This document shows, piece after piece, positions 54,217 to 62,900 of a stretch of DNA of 64,000 nt. Positions within the stretch are counted from its first letter, which is position 1. Each line of letters begins with the position of its first letter. Source of the stretch: Paenibacillus sp. FSL H8-0537 (GTDB taxonomy: Bacteria; Bacillota; Bacilli; Paenibacillales; Paenibacillaceae); assembly GCF_038051995.1 (NCBI RefSeq), contig NZ_CP150290.1, forward strand, positions 3,090,001 through 3,154,000, in the 5' to 3' direction. The notes below the pieces were generated by a model. That model made no database searches and was not told where the DNA came from. It saw only the letters and a program-made list of their open reading frames with translations. The position numbers and the translations under genes were made by a program.

Positions 54217-55005
54217 ATGGTGGATTTATTAAATGCGATTCTGATGGGAATCGTGGAAGGTTTGACGGAGTTTCTACCTGTATCATCGACAGGGCATCTC
54301 ATTTTACTCGCAGATTTACTTAACTTTACAGGAGACCGTGCAAAAACCTTTGAGGTCGTCATTCAATTTGGAGCGGTATTGGCCGTGCTGGTGCTTTATC
54401 GCAAAAGGTTCTTGAAGCTATTGAACTTCAACTTCTCCAAATCATCCGGGATGAACGCACTGCATATTGCGCTTGCGATGCTTCCGGCAGGTCTAATCGG
54501 TGTCGTATTTCATGGATTTATTAAACAATATTTGTTTAGTACAACAACGGTATTGGTAGGTCTCGTCGCAGGCGGTATTTTGATGATCGTTGCTGACCGC
54601 ATTAAGCGGAAAGTAACGGCTGAAGAGCTGGATGATCTGTCGTACAAGCAAGCACTTGCGATCGGCTGCTTTCAGGTGCTGGCGCTGTGGCCAGGCTTCT
54701 CACGTTCCGGCTCGACGATATCGGGGGGGATGTTTTTCGGGGCAAGCCAAAAGGCTGCTGCGGAATTTACGTTTATCGTATCGGTGCCGATGATGGCGGG
54801 AGCAAGCGGTATTGATCTGATTAAAAGCCGTGAATTTCTGACGATGGCGGATATGCCGCTGTTTCTAATTGGCTTTATTACAGCGTTTATCGTGGCGCTT
54901 ATTGCTGTCGTTACCTTTATTAATTTAATCAAAAAGCTGCGCTTATCCTGGTTCGCCTACTACCGCTTTGCTCTTGCCATCGTGTTTGCTTTTATTATTT
55001 TGTAG
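54217..55005 (+). CDS. uppP: undecaprenyl-diphosphatase UppP (BacA)
   Basis: 262-residue membrane enzyme that recycles undecaprenyl pyrophosphate to the monophosphate for wall synthesis; overproduction gives bacitracin resistance. Motif 1 GIVEGLTEFLPVSSTGHLI and motif 2 PGFSRSGSTISGG are both intact. ATG after GGAGGCAGGAGA. A terminator follows. Confidence 0.97.
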   Translation: MVDLLNAILMGIVEGLTEFLPVSSTGHLILLADLLNFTGDRAKTFEVVIQFGAVLAVLVLYRKRFLKLLNFNFSKSSGMNALHIALAMLPAGLIGVVFHGFIKQYLFSTTTVLVGLVAGGILMIVADRIKRKVTAEELDDLSYKQALAIGCFQVLALWPGFSRSGSTISGGMFFGASQKAAAEFTFIVSVPMMAGASGIDLIKSREFLTMADMPLFLIGFITAFIVALIAVVTFINLIKKLRLSWFAYYRFALAIVFAFIIL

Positions 55006-55041
55006 TCGGTGTAAGGAAAGAGCTGCAGCTTTAAACCCAAT

Positions 55042-55090
55042 GAGACTTTCTTCGGCCTTTGAAGGCTGAAGGGAGTCTCTTTTATTATTT
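55042..55090 (+). terminator. terminator after uppP
   Basis: GAGACT (55042-55047) pairs with AGTCTC (55074-55079), with TTCGGCC/GGCTGAA inside, followed by TTTTATTATTT. Confidence 0.85.
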
Positions 55091-55131
55091 CGCGGCGGCA
55101 GCGATCGTCTAGCTCTCAGCTGGCGCGCGTT

Positions 55132-55746
55132 TTAACGGGGAGCAGCGCCATGCCAGAACAGATCTACAAGCTCACGTGCCGTTTGCTTGAGTGAAGCTTC
55201 GTCGTTGACCACTTTTTTACGGTTGCGGATGCTCAGCATAGCGGTATAGGCATGGGCAAGCAGAAGCGGATTGCCTGGGACCAGCTCTTTTTTATCCATA
55301 GCCTCTTGAAAAATGTCAGCGAGCAGCTCATGCAGCCGCGATTCACCGGCACGGATCGTTAGCGTTTGCTCCTCGCTGAGGCCTGGAGCCGCTTCGCGCA
55401 TCATCGTTTCAAAGTCAACATGGGCATTCGCCATATGCCTTTCAGCTACAATAAGCAGCCGATCCTTAAGCTCTCCAGGCCCGTTAATGATTTTACGCGT
55501 ACTTTGATAAGCCATGTTTAAGACGAATAAAAGCGCCTCGGTAAAAAGCACCGCTTTATTGTTGAAATAGTAGTAGACGCTTGCCTTTGTAACGCCGCAT
55601 GCTTTGGCGACGCCGTCGAGCGATACTTTCTCGAAGCCAAGCTCCATAAATTGATAAGATGCCGTAAATAAAATTTTCTCCATCGTTTGAGCGGTGCTGC
55701 TGCCTTTCGGACGGCCAGGTTTGCGCTTTTCTTGATCATCTACCAT
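55132..55746 (-). CDS. TetR-family transcriptional regulator
   Basis: About 204 residues. N-terminal helix-turn-helix (LDGVAKACGVTKASVYYYF, residues about 40-60), preceded by a RPGRPKGSS-type arm, and a helical ligand domain. ATG 55746 lies 7 nt after GGAGGG and is preferred over the ATG at 55767. It is divergent from an MMPL transporter, the usual arrangement for a TetR repressor of an efflux gene. The ligand is unknown. Confidence 0.92.
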   Translation of the reverse strand: MVDDQEKRKPGRPKGSSTAQTMEKILFTASYQFMELGFEKVSLDGVAKACGVTKASVYYYFNNKAVLFTEALLFVLNMAYQSTRKIINGPGELKDRLLIVAERHMANAHVDFETMMREAAPGLSEEQTLTIRAGESRLHELLADIFQEAMDKKELVPGNPLLLAHAYTAMLSIRNRKKVVNDEASLKQTARELVDLFWHGAAPR

Positions 55747-55785
55747 GCTGTGACCCTCCATGTTCATCTAATTGTAATAAAAGCA

Positions 55786-55799
55786 GTTGATTAATTAAC
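55786..55799. promoter_or_regulatory. candidate TetR operator
   Basis: GTTGATTAATTAAC is an imperfect palindrome (12 of 14 positions symmetric) in the AT-rich gap between the tetR gene and the MMPL gene. A plausible binding site for the adjacent regulator, by position only. Confidence 0.35.
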
Positions 55800-55881
55800 C
55801 TTTGGGTATATATAATTAAATTAGCCTACGAAATCTATTTTAAACCAAATGGCTGAAGATGTGAAACGGAGGATGGGAGTT

Positions 55882-58122
55882 ATGCTAGAGAAATTAGGCA
55901 GCGCAATTGCAGGCCGCCGTACGCGGTGGGTCACGGTAATCGTGTGGATAGTACTTGCAGGAGCTTTAACGATGTGGCTTCCGGCTGTTGGAGGACAAGA
56001 GAAAAATAATGCGCCCAACCTGGAAGCAGACAGCCCTTCTGTGCTTGCAGATCAATTAATGAAGGAAAAATTCCCAAATGGGGCAGGTGTGCCTGCCTTG
56101 CTTGTATGGCATAGGGATGCCGGTCTCACCGATGAGGATTATGCGCTCATTCAGAAAACGTCGCAGCTGCTTAGCGAGCAGCCGCTGCCAGAGCAAGGAG
56201 AGCTGCTGCCGCTGCATCAAATGCCGGCACCTGCGCTTTCAAAACTGGCATCGGAAGACGGCGGCACGCTTGTTCAGCCCATTACATTCGCAGAAAATAC
56301 GGACACGGAAATTTTACGCAGCAATTTGGAGAAAATTCAAGAGCTGGTTAAAGAAGCGGCAGGCGGCACGAGCCCGTTTGATGCGGCTACAACTGGTGTC
56401 GATGCGCTGAGTGCAAGGATCAGCGGTCCAGTGGGCATTCAGGTCGACGCATCAGCATTATTCAAAGGAGCGGACGTGTCGCTGCTTATTGCTACGGTGC
56501 TGATTGTACTCATCCTATTGCTGCTTATTTATCGTTCACCGATTTTGGCGGTCGTTCCGATTGTAGGCGTAGGGTTCGCATATTTGGTTACGAGCCCTAT
56601 TCTAGGCTGGCTGGCCTCTGAGGGCTGGATTACAGTAGATGCCCAAGCCATTTCGATTATGACGGTACTGTTGTTTGGTGCAGGCACAGACTACTGCTTG
56701 TTCTTTATTTCGCATTTCCGCCAAGAGCTGGAGCGGGAAGAGAATAAGATGACAGCGCTCAAAATTGCTTTCCGAGATGCATCGGGAGCGATTGCAATGA
56801 GCGGCTTCACGGTCGTTCTGTCATTGCTGGCACTGCTTGCGGCCAAATATGGTGCTTACCAGCGTTTTGCAATACCATTCAGCTTGTCGATTTTCATTAT
56901 GGGCATTGCCAGCCTGACACTCGTGCCTGCGCTATTGTCGATTATGGGAAGAGCTTCATTCTTCCCGTTCATTCCTCGCACCGAAGGTATGCAGCGGTTG
57001 CGTGCAGAGAAGCGCAGCAAGCCGTTTCGCCCGCGCCGCCAAGGCAGCAAGCTAGGCACAGCAGTAGGAAGCTTAGTCGTTGCGAAGCCTTGGACCGTTG
57101 TTATCGCGAGCGTTATTTTTCTCGGTGCGCTGGCAGGTTTTGCTCCACAGGTTAAGTTTACGTATGATTTATTGTCTTCCTTCCCGAAAGATATGCCGTC
57201 GCGTGAAGGTTTTGATACGATTTCCACTGCATTTACCCCGGGGCAGCTGGCTCCTGTCGGCGTGGCAGTTCAAACAGAGGGCAAGCCAGCCCAGCTTGTT
57301 GCCAGCCTTTCGGATATGGATCTCGTTGATTCGGTATCGGAGCCGGTTCAAAGTAAAGAGGACCCGAATTTGCAGTCCGTTCAAGTTACGCTAAACATTA
57401 ATCCTTATTCACAGGAGGCCATGGATTTGGTTCCGCTGCTTCGCGGAGCGGCTGAGGAAGCATTGGATAAAGCAGGCGTTTCAAATGCCGCGTCTAAAGT
57501 GTGGGTAGGCGGGCAGACTGCAACGCAGCATGACTCACAGCTGTTGACCGATAGAGACAATAAGGTTATTATCCCTCTTGTTATTGGGATGATTTTAGTG
57601 CTGCTCATCGTCTATTTGCGCTCCATTGTTGCAGCTCTATATTTAATCGCCACCGTATTATTGTCATTCGGCTCTGCTTTAGGCCTTGGCTGGCTTATAT
57701 TGCATTATGGGATGGGTGCAGAAGCGATTCAAGGAGCGATCCCGCTGTATGCATTCGTGTTCCTTATTGCCCTTGGCGAGGACTACAATATTTTCATGAT
57801 TTCGAGCATTTGGAAGAAAAAGGCGAAAATGCCGCTCAAGCAAGCGATACGTGAAGGTGTAGCAGAGACTGGCGGCGTAATTACATCCGCAGGTCTGATT
57901 CTGGCAGCTACGTTTGCGGTACTTGCGACGCTGCCGATTCAGGTATTGGTCCAGTTCGGCGTTATTACGGCGATTGGCGTGCTGATGGATACGTTCATCG
58001 TAAGACCGTTCCTCGTACCAGCCATTACAACGCTGCTTGGCAAAAGAGCCTTCTGGCCTGCTAGGGCTGAGCTTGTGGAGGCGGAAAAAAGCAAGCCTGG
58101 CAAGCAAAAACAAATCGTTTAA
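55882..58122 (+). CDS. MMPL-family RND transporter
   Basis: About 746 residues with the MMPL layout: helix 1 (WVTVIVWIVLAGALTMWLP), a periplasm-like outer loop, a helix block containing LLFGAGTDYCLFFISHFRQEL, then the same order repeated (ALGEDYNIFMISSIWKKKAK). The two GxDY-type segments contain the putative proton-relay acids. ATG 55882 stands 9 nt after GGAGG; two earlier ATGs lie on or before that ribosome site. Substrate unknown, possibly lipids or drugs; presumably controlled by the divergent TetR protein. Confidence 0.92.
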   Translation: MLEKLGSAIAGRRTRWVTVIVWIVLAGALTMWLPAVGGQEKNNAPNLEADSPSVLADQLMKEKFPNGAGVPALLVWHRDAGLTDEDYALIQKTSQLLSEQPLPEQGELLPLHQMPAPALSKLASEDGGTLVQPITFAENTDTEILRSNLEKIQELVKEAAGGTSPFDAATTGVDALSARISGPVGIQVDASALFKGADVSLLIATVLIVLILLLLIYRSPILAVVPIVGVGFAYLVTSPILGWLASEGWITVDAQAISIMTVLLFGAGTDYCLFFISHFRQELEREENKMTALKIAFRDASGAIAMSGFTVVLSLLALLAAKYGAYQRFAIPFSLSIFIMGIASLTLVPALLSIMGRASFFPFIPRTEGMQRLRAEKRSKPFRPRRQGSKLGTAVGSLVVAKPWTVVIASVIFLGALAGFAPQVKFTYDLLSSFPKDMPSREGFDTISTAFTPGQLAPVGVAVQTEGKPAQLVASLSDMDLVDSVSEPVQSKEDPNLQSVQVTLNINPYSQEAMDLVPLLRGAAEEALDKAGVSNAASKVWVGGQTATQHDSQLLTDRDNKVIIPLVIGMILVLLIVYLRSIVAALYLIATVLLSFGSALGLGWLILHYGMGAEAIQGAIPLYAFVFLIALGEDYNIFMISSIWKKKAKMPLKQAIREGVAETGGVITSAGLILAATFAVLATLPIQVLVQFGVITAIGVLMDTFIVRPFLVPAITTLLGKRAFWPARAELVEAEKSKPGKQKQIV

Positions 58123-58148
58123 GTCGCTGCGTCATTTGCAGCAGCAAG

Positions 58149-58197
58149 GCGCCTTACTGTCTGATCGAAATGATCAGTCAGTAAGGCGCTTTTTTTC
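58149..58197 (+). terminator. strong terminator after MMPL gene
   Basis: GCGCCTTACTG-T-CTGATC and GATCAG-T-CAGTAAGGCGC form an almost perfect 18-bp stem, followed by seven T. Confidence 0.93.
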
Positions 58198-58250
58198 AAA
58201 ATATAGGAAAGCATAGCATTGGGCGAAACCTTCTCTATATTTCTACGCGA

Positions 58251-58370
58251 AACGGAAGCTTTGCCGCCAAAGGACGGCGACAGCCGTTTACGCTCGGTCG
58301 TTTTTGCATAAGCGTAAGCATAAGCATAAGCATAAGTAGCTGTTAAAATTCGCAGGGCCAAGCTTCCGTT
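58251..58370. repeat. inverted-repeat segment
   Basis: AACGGAAGCTT (58251-58261) and AAGCTTCCGTT (58360-58370) are perfect inverted copies flanking about 100 bp of non-coding sequence that includes GACGGCGACAGCCG and a hexamer tract. Possibly a small mobile or regulatory repeat; copy number unknown. Confidence 0.45.
58306..58335 (+). repeat. hexamer tandem repeat (GCATAA)5
   Basis: Five hexamers in a row, GCATAA, GCGTAA, GCATAA, GCATAA, GCATAA, in the non-coding gap before the small membrane protein. Prone to slippage. Confidence 0.85.
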
Positions 58371-58424
58371 CTGGGCGCACAGGAATAAAATAAAGGGAAC
58401 GAAAGCGCAAAGGGGGTTCGCCAA

Positions 58425-58748
58425 ATGCAAAAGAGGTTCCTCAGTCTAACTTTTATGGTGGTTTTGTTTATTGGAATAAGCCTCTGGAGTTCTGCTTTGC
58501 TAGCTGTATCCGCTGCTGATGTCTGTACACCTGCTGATACCGAGCAGCAGACGAATGCGACCACTACACCAGCATCCGGCTCCAATTGTAACGAGCATGC
58601 TGGCCATGGTGCTTCTAATCCGGCTGCTACCGCTCCGGGAGATCAGCTCAATGATGAGCAGGCGGGGTGGCTGCTTACGGGTGTAATTGCTTTATTTCTA
58701 GTCATCGTCGTCATATGGCGCCGGCAAGTGTTCAAGTCAAAGCGCTAG
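58425..58748 (+). CDS. small secreted/membrane protein, unknown
   Basis: 107 residues. A signal peptide or anchor (FLSLTFMVVLFIGISLW, ending near VSAAD) is followed by a Thr/Ala/Asn-rich linker with two Cys and a HAGHG segment, a C-terminal helix (WLLTGVIALFLVIVVIW) and a basic tail. ATG after AAAGGGGG. No family recognised. The topology suggests a short outer loop between two membrane ends. Confidence 0.65.
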   Translation: MQKRFLSLTFMVVLFIGISLWSSALLAVSAADVCTPADTEQQTNATTTPASGSNCNEHAGHGASNPAATAPGDQLNDEQAGWLLTGVIALFLVIVVIWRRQVFKSKR

Positions 58749-58958
58749 CTGCCAAAAGGAGTGGCGCAGCTCACCTGACAGGGATGCATCGTTATGCCGC
58801 AGACGCAAGCAATAGCCAGTGTGCGATTCAGCCATCTGCGGCTTATGTTTTAATTTCTGCTAAATTGTGAGTTATAACATGAATTGAGAAAGATTATAAG
58901 TGCATTTGGTGCAGATTATAATGTCATTTTGAATTAGTTAGATATTATAGCATTCGTC

Positions 58959-59098
58959 AGGACAAGCCTTTGGTAAACAAACAGCTGTAACAGTTGTGAG
59001 TTGTAGTTTAGTTTGTCCTTGATTAGGAACATAGATTTGTTACAACTTAGTCAGTCCCGATGTGGCTTAAAGCCTTGGTACATCGGGATGTTTTTATA
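58959..59098 (+). ncRNA. candidate structured RNA ending in terminator
   Basis: Inside an otherwise gene-free region, AGGACAA (58959-58965) can pair with TTGTCCT (59013-59019). A terminator follows: TCCCGATGT (59055-59063) pairs with ACATCGGGA (59080-59088), then TTTTT. A terminator with no gene in front of it suggests a small RNA. There is no independent evidence of transcription. Confidence 0.3.
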
Positions 59099-59156
59099 AC
59101 CAGCATAATATTATTTTTTCGCGCTTGATTTATAGGGAGGAAGCAAATCTACTAAA

Positions 59157-59335
59157 TGTGAAAAGGCTTATGGCAGGATGGAATTTGGTTGAATACCAGA
59201 AGAAGAGAAACGCTGGTCGGTGCCATCTGGGGGGAGAGCAAGATGAAACCCTAGAAGATTGATATATTAGGGAAGTTTATGAGGAGACAGGTTACCGCTG
59301 TATTTTTCAAGTCTTGGTCAGCCGCTGTTCCTCTT
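59157..59335 (+). pseudogene. NUDIX hydrolase remnant
   Basis: Broken frames give PEEEKRWSVPSGG, then, after a shift in a run of G (59229-59234), GEQDETLED, a TGA stop, and YIREVYEETGYRCIFQVLV. Together these match the NUDIX box (GX5EX7REVXEEXG) almost fully. Both flanks are missing and the reading frame is interrupted at least twice, so it is a gene remnant. Confidence 0.65.
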
Positions 59336-59380
59336 AATGGATCATTCTAAGATATGATTTTCAAAGGACAAAACACAACA

Positions 59381-59417
59381 AACAAGGAGCAACATCCACG
59401 GCGATTTGCTCCTTGTT
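59381..59417. terminator. perfect hairpin, terminator-like
   Basis: AACAAGGAGCAA (59381-59392) and TTGCTCCTTGTT (59406-59417) form a 12-bp stem without a clean T tail. The stretch from here to the ribosome site at 59914 holds no convincing gene: the short frames present (59541-59828, 59749-59931) have no ribosome sites or family likeness. Confidence 0.5.
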
Positions 59418-59811
59418 CTACCTTCATATAGTAACATTTCTGACCTAGTCACATGACTCATTGTCAGAGGATAAAAACATTTTCTAAATAAAGTTCGTCA
59501 ATCACGATCTTTTTTAGTTATATGCTCAAGCTCTTGTCATTTGGCGTTGGCTGCATCGACGACAGCATGCAACCGATTGCCGAATGCTTCACATCGCCTC
59601 GTTGAGACACTAATTTGCCAGACCATCCCGACTCCGATTTCCTCTCGTTCGTTCGCCAAAAATATCCTAAAGGACCTTCCATTACCACTTTTAGATATTA
59701 CGACATTTTTCAAAACCGACTTTACAAAAACAAAAAGATTCGTAAGTATTGATACTGCGCGGAATTGGCCGATTTTTTCATTATTCTTTCATTATTCTTT
59801 TATTAGCCTTC

Positions 59812-59820
59812 GTTATAATC
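59812..59820 (+). promoter_or_regulatory. possible -10 element for surface-protein gene
   Basis: TATAAT at 59814-59819 lies about 110 bp before the gene in AT-rich DNA. No good -35 is seen at 17 nt, so the assignment is weak. Confidence 0.3.
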
Positions 59821-59927
59821 AAATGTAGTTGCTATCCAGTTACAGAAAAATATCTCTATCCCGCTCTTCCGACCATTTTCTACTCTTCGTTATTTCACTT
59901 CAAGCGTTATATTAAAGGAGAAAAATC

Positions 59928-62900
59928 ATGAAAAAATCAGTCTTATGTCTATTAATTGCTTTATTTACGTTTGGGACTTCATTCTCACAGATTCTACCTG
60001 TTTATGCAGATGCGAACGATTTTACTTTTACAATCGGTTCCAATGGCGCAACGGTCACGGACTACAGGGGGACGGAACTGAATGTGGTTATTCCCGCTGA
60101 GTATGCGGGTACGACGGTAACCGAAATTGGGAGATCAGCATTTGATACATACGGTACAGGCAAACCTAAAATTACAAGCGTCGTGATTCCGAACAACGTG
60201 AAGGTAATCCAAACGTATGGATTCCGTTATACTGGCCTCACTTCCATAGACCTTCCAGACAGTTTGTTAACGATCGGCTCCAGCGCATTCGAGAACAATC
60301 CGCTTACAACAGTCGTTTTTCCAGATAGTGTGACGACGATCGGCAACTATTCTTTTTATATGAATAATTTGACATCGATTAAATTATCGGAAAATTTGAA
60401 GACGATTAATGGCGGGGCTTTCGACACCAATCACATTGCGAAACTTGTCATCCCGGCCAGCGTAACGAATGTCGCCAGTAGTTCATTCTATAATAACAAC
60501 TTAACAAGCATAACTGTGTTAGGCAATGCAACAACTTTTGGGACAGGTGTATTTGAGGGTAATCCGGGCAATCTGAAAATATTCGGAATTGCGAATTCTC
60601 CCGTGGCCGTTTATGCTTCGAGCAACGGACATACGTTTGTGGACGGAACGGCGTTATTTCAAGCGGTCTCTAGCGCCAAGTCGTTGTTGAAAAGTAATCT
60701 GGTGGGCACCAGCGTAGGACAAGTTCCGGCCAATGCCTATAACGACTTATCGGCAGACTATGACGCAGCCATGCTTTTTATCGACGGAATCGGGAATGCC
60801 ACCATCGCCTTTGACCTGGCTAACGCAGCAAATCCTCTGACCTCTTCAATCGCGGCATTCAATGCGCAAATTGTCCAGGCCGGCAATCCCGCGGCGTTGG
60901 CAGCGGCAATCACGGCGGCGCAGCAGGCATTGACGGATCATCCGCAAGGTACGGATGTAGGGCAGACTTCGGCAGGAACTCGCACCGTGCTGGAAACTGC
61001 GATGGATGCGGCGCAGCAGATTCTCGATAACGGGGGTAATTACACGCAGGATCAACTGGATACGGCAGTTAACCAGTTAAATTCAGCGGTTCAAGTCTTT
61101 AATGCTGCTGTTATACAAGCGGGCATTTCAACGGCGTTGGACGCGGCGATCACAGCGGCGCAGCAGGCGTTGACAGATCATCCGCAAGGAACGGATGTAG
61201 GGCAGACTTCGGCAGGAACGCGCATCGTGCTTGAAACTGCGATGGATGCGGCGCAGCAGATTCTTGATAACGCGGGTAATTACACGCAAGATCAACTGGA
61301 TACTGCGGTTAACCAGTTAAATTCAGCGGTTCAAGCCTTTAATGCTGCTGTTATACAAGCGGGCATTTCAACGGCGTTGGACGCGGCGATCACGGCGGCG
61401 CAGCAGGCGTTGACGAATCATCCAGAAGGTACGGATGTAGGACAGACTTCGGCAGGAACGCGCACCGCGCTCGAAACTGCGATGGATGCGGCGCAGCAGA
61501 TTCTCGATAACGCGGGCAATTACACGCAGGATCAACTGGATACGGCAGTTAACCAATTAAATTCAGCGGTTCAAGTCTTTAATGCTGCTGTTATACAAGC
61601 GGGCATTCCAACGGCGCTGGGGGCGGCGATCATGGCGGCGCAGCAGGCGTTGACGAATCATCCAGAAGGTACGGATGTAGGACAGACTTCGGCAGGAACT
61701 CGCACCGTGCTGGAAACTGCGATGGATGCGGCGCAGCAGATTCTTGATAACGCGGGCAATTACACGCAGGATCAACTGGATACGGCAGTTAACCAGTTAA
61801 AATCAGCGGTTCAAGCCTTTAATGCTGCTGTTATAAAAGCGGGCATTTCAACGGCGCTGGGGGCGGCGATCACGGCGGCGCAGCAGGCGTTGACAGATCA
61901 TCCGCAAGGAACGGAAGTAGGGCAGACTTCGGCAGGAACGCGCACCGCGCTCGAAACTGCGGTGGATGCGGCACAGCAGGTTCTTGATAACGCGGGCAAT
62001 TACACGCAGGCTCAACTGGATACTGCGGTTAACCAGTTAAAATCAGCGGTTCAAGCCTTTAATGCTGCTGTTATACAAGCGGGCATTCCAACGGCGTTGG
62101 GGGCGGCGATCACGGCGGCGCAGCAGGCGTTGACGGATCATCCGCAAGGAGCGGATGTAGGGCAGGTGTCAGCGGGAACGCGCACCGTGCTTGAAACTGC
62201 GATGGATGCGGCACAGCAGGTTCTTGATAACGCGGGCAATTACACGCAGGCTCAACTGGATACTGCGGTTAACCAGTTAAAATCAGCGGTTCAAGCCTTT
62301 AATGCTGCTGTTATACAAGCGGGCATTCCAACGGCGTTGGGGGCGGCGATCACGGCGGCGCAGCAGGCGTTGACAGATCATCCGCAAGGAACGGATGTAG
62401 GGCAGACTTCGGCAGGAACGCGCACCGTTCTGGAAACTGCGGTGGATGCGGCACAGCAGATTCTTGATAACGCGGGTAATTACACGCAGGCTCAACTGGA
62501 TACGGCAGTTAACCAGTTAAATTCGGCGGTTCAAGTCTTTAATGCTGCTGTTATACAAGCGGGCATTCCAACGGCGCTGGGGTCGGCGATCACAGCGGCG
62601 CAGCAGGCGTTGACGGATCATCCAGAAGGAACGGATGTAGGGCAGACTTCGGCAGGAGACCGCGCTGCCTTGCAGACCGTGATAGATGCAGCGCAGGCTA
62701 TTGCCGACGATGCGGAAAATCAATCTCAGACTCGTTTGGATGAAGCTACTGTCAGTTTGAACGACGCTATGGCGGTATTTGAAGCCGCTTGGGTGGGGAT
62801 GGTGCTAACCGCATCGGCCAATGATTTGTACGGAACGAGCGACACGCTTCGCTTTACGGTATTTTATGGATATGAAGTAACCGTGATCGGAACACCGGTC

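Noticed and set aside
59541..59828. Frame of 95 codons on the plus strand and an overlapping open minus-strand stretch.
   Set aside because: No ribosome site, no family likeness and no convincing start; possibly the antisense of an old gene remnant.
60846..62723. Series of similar minus-strand frames of 62-70 codons rich in Arg.
   Set aside because: They are the antisense of the 240-bp coding repeats and have no starts of their own.
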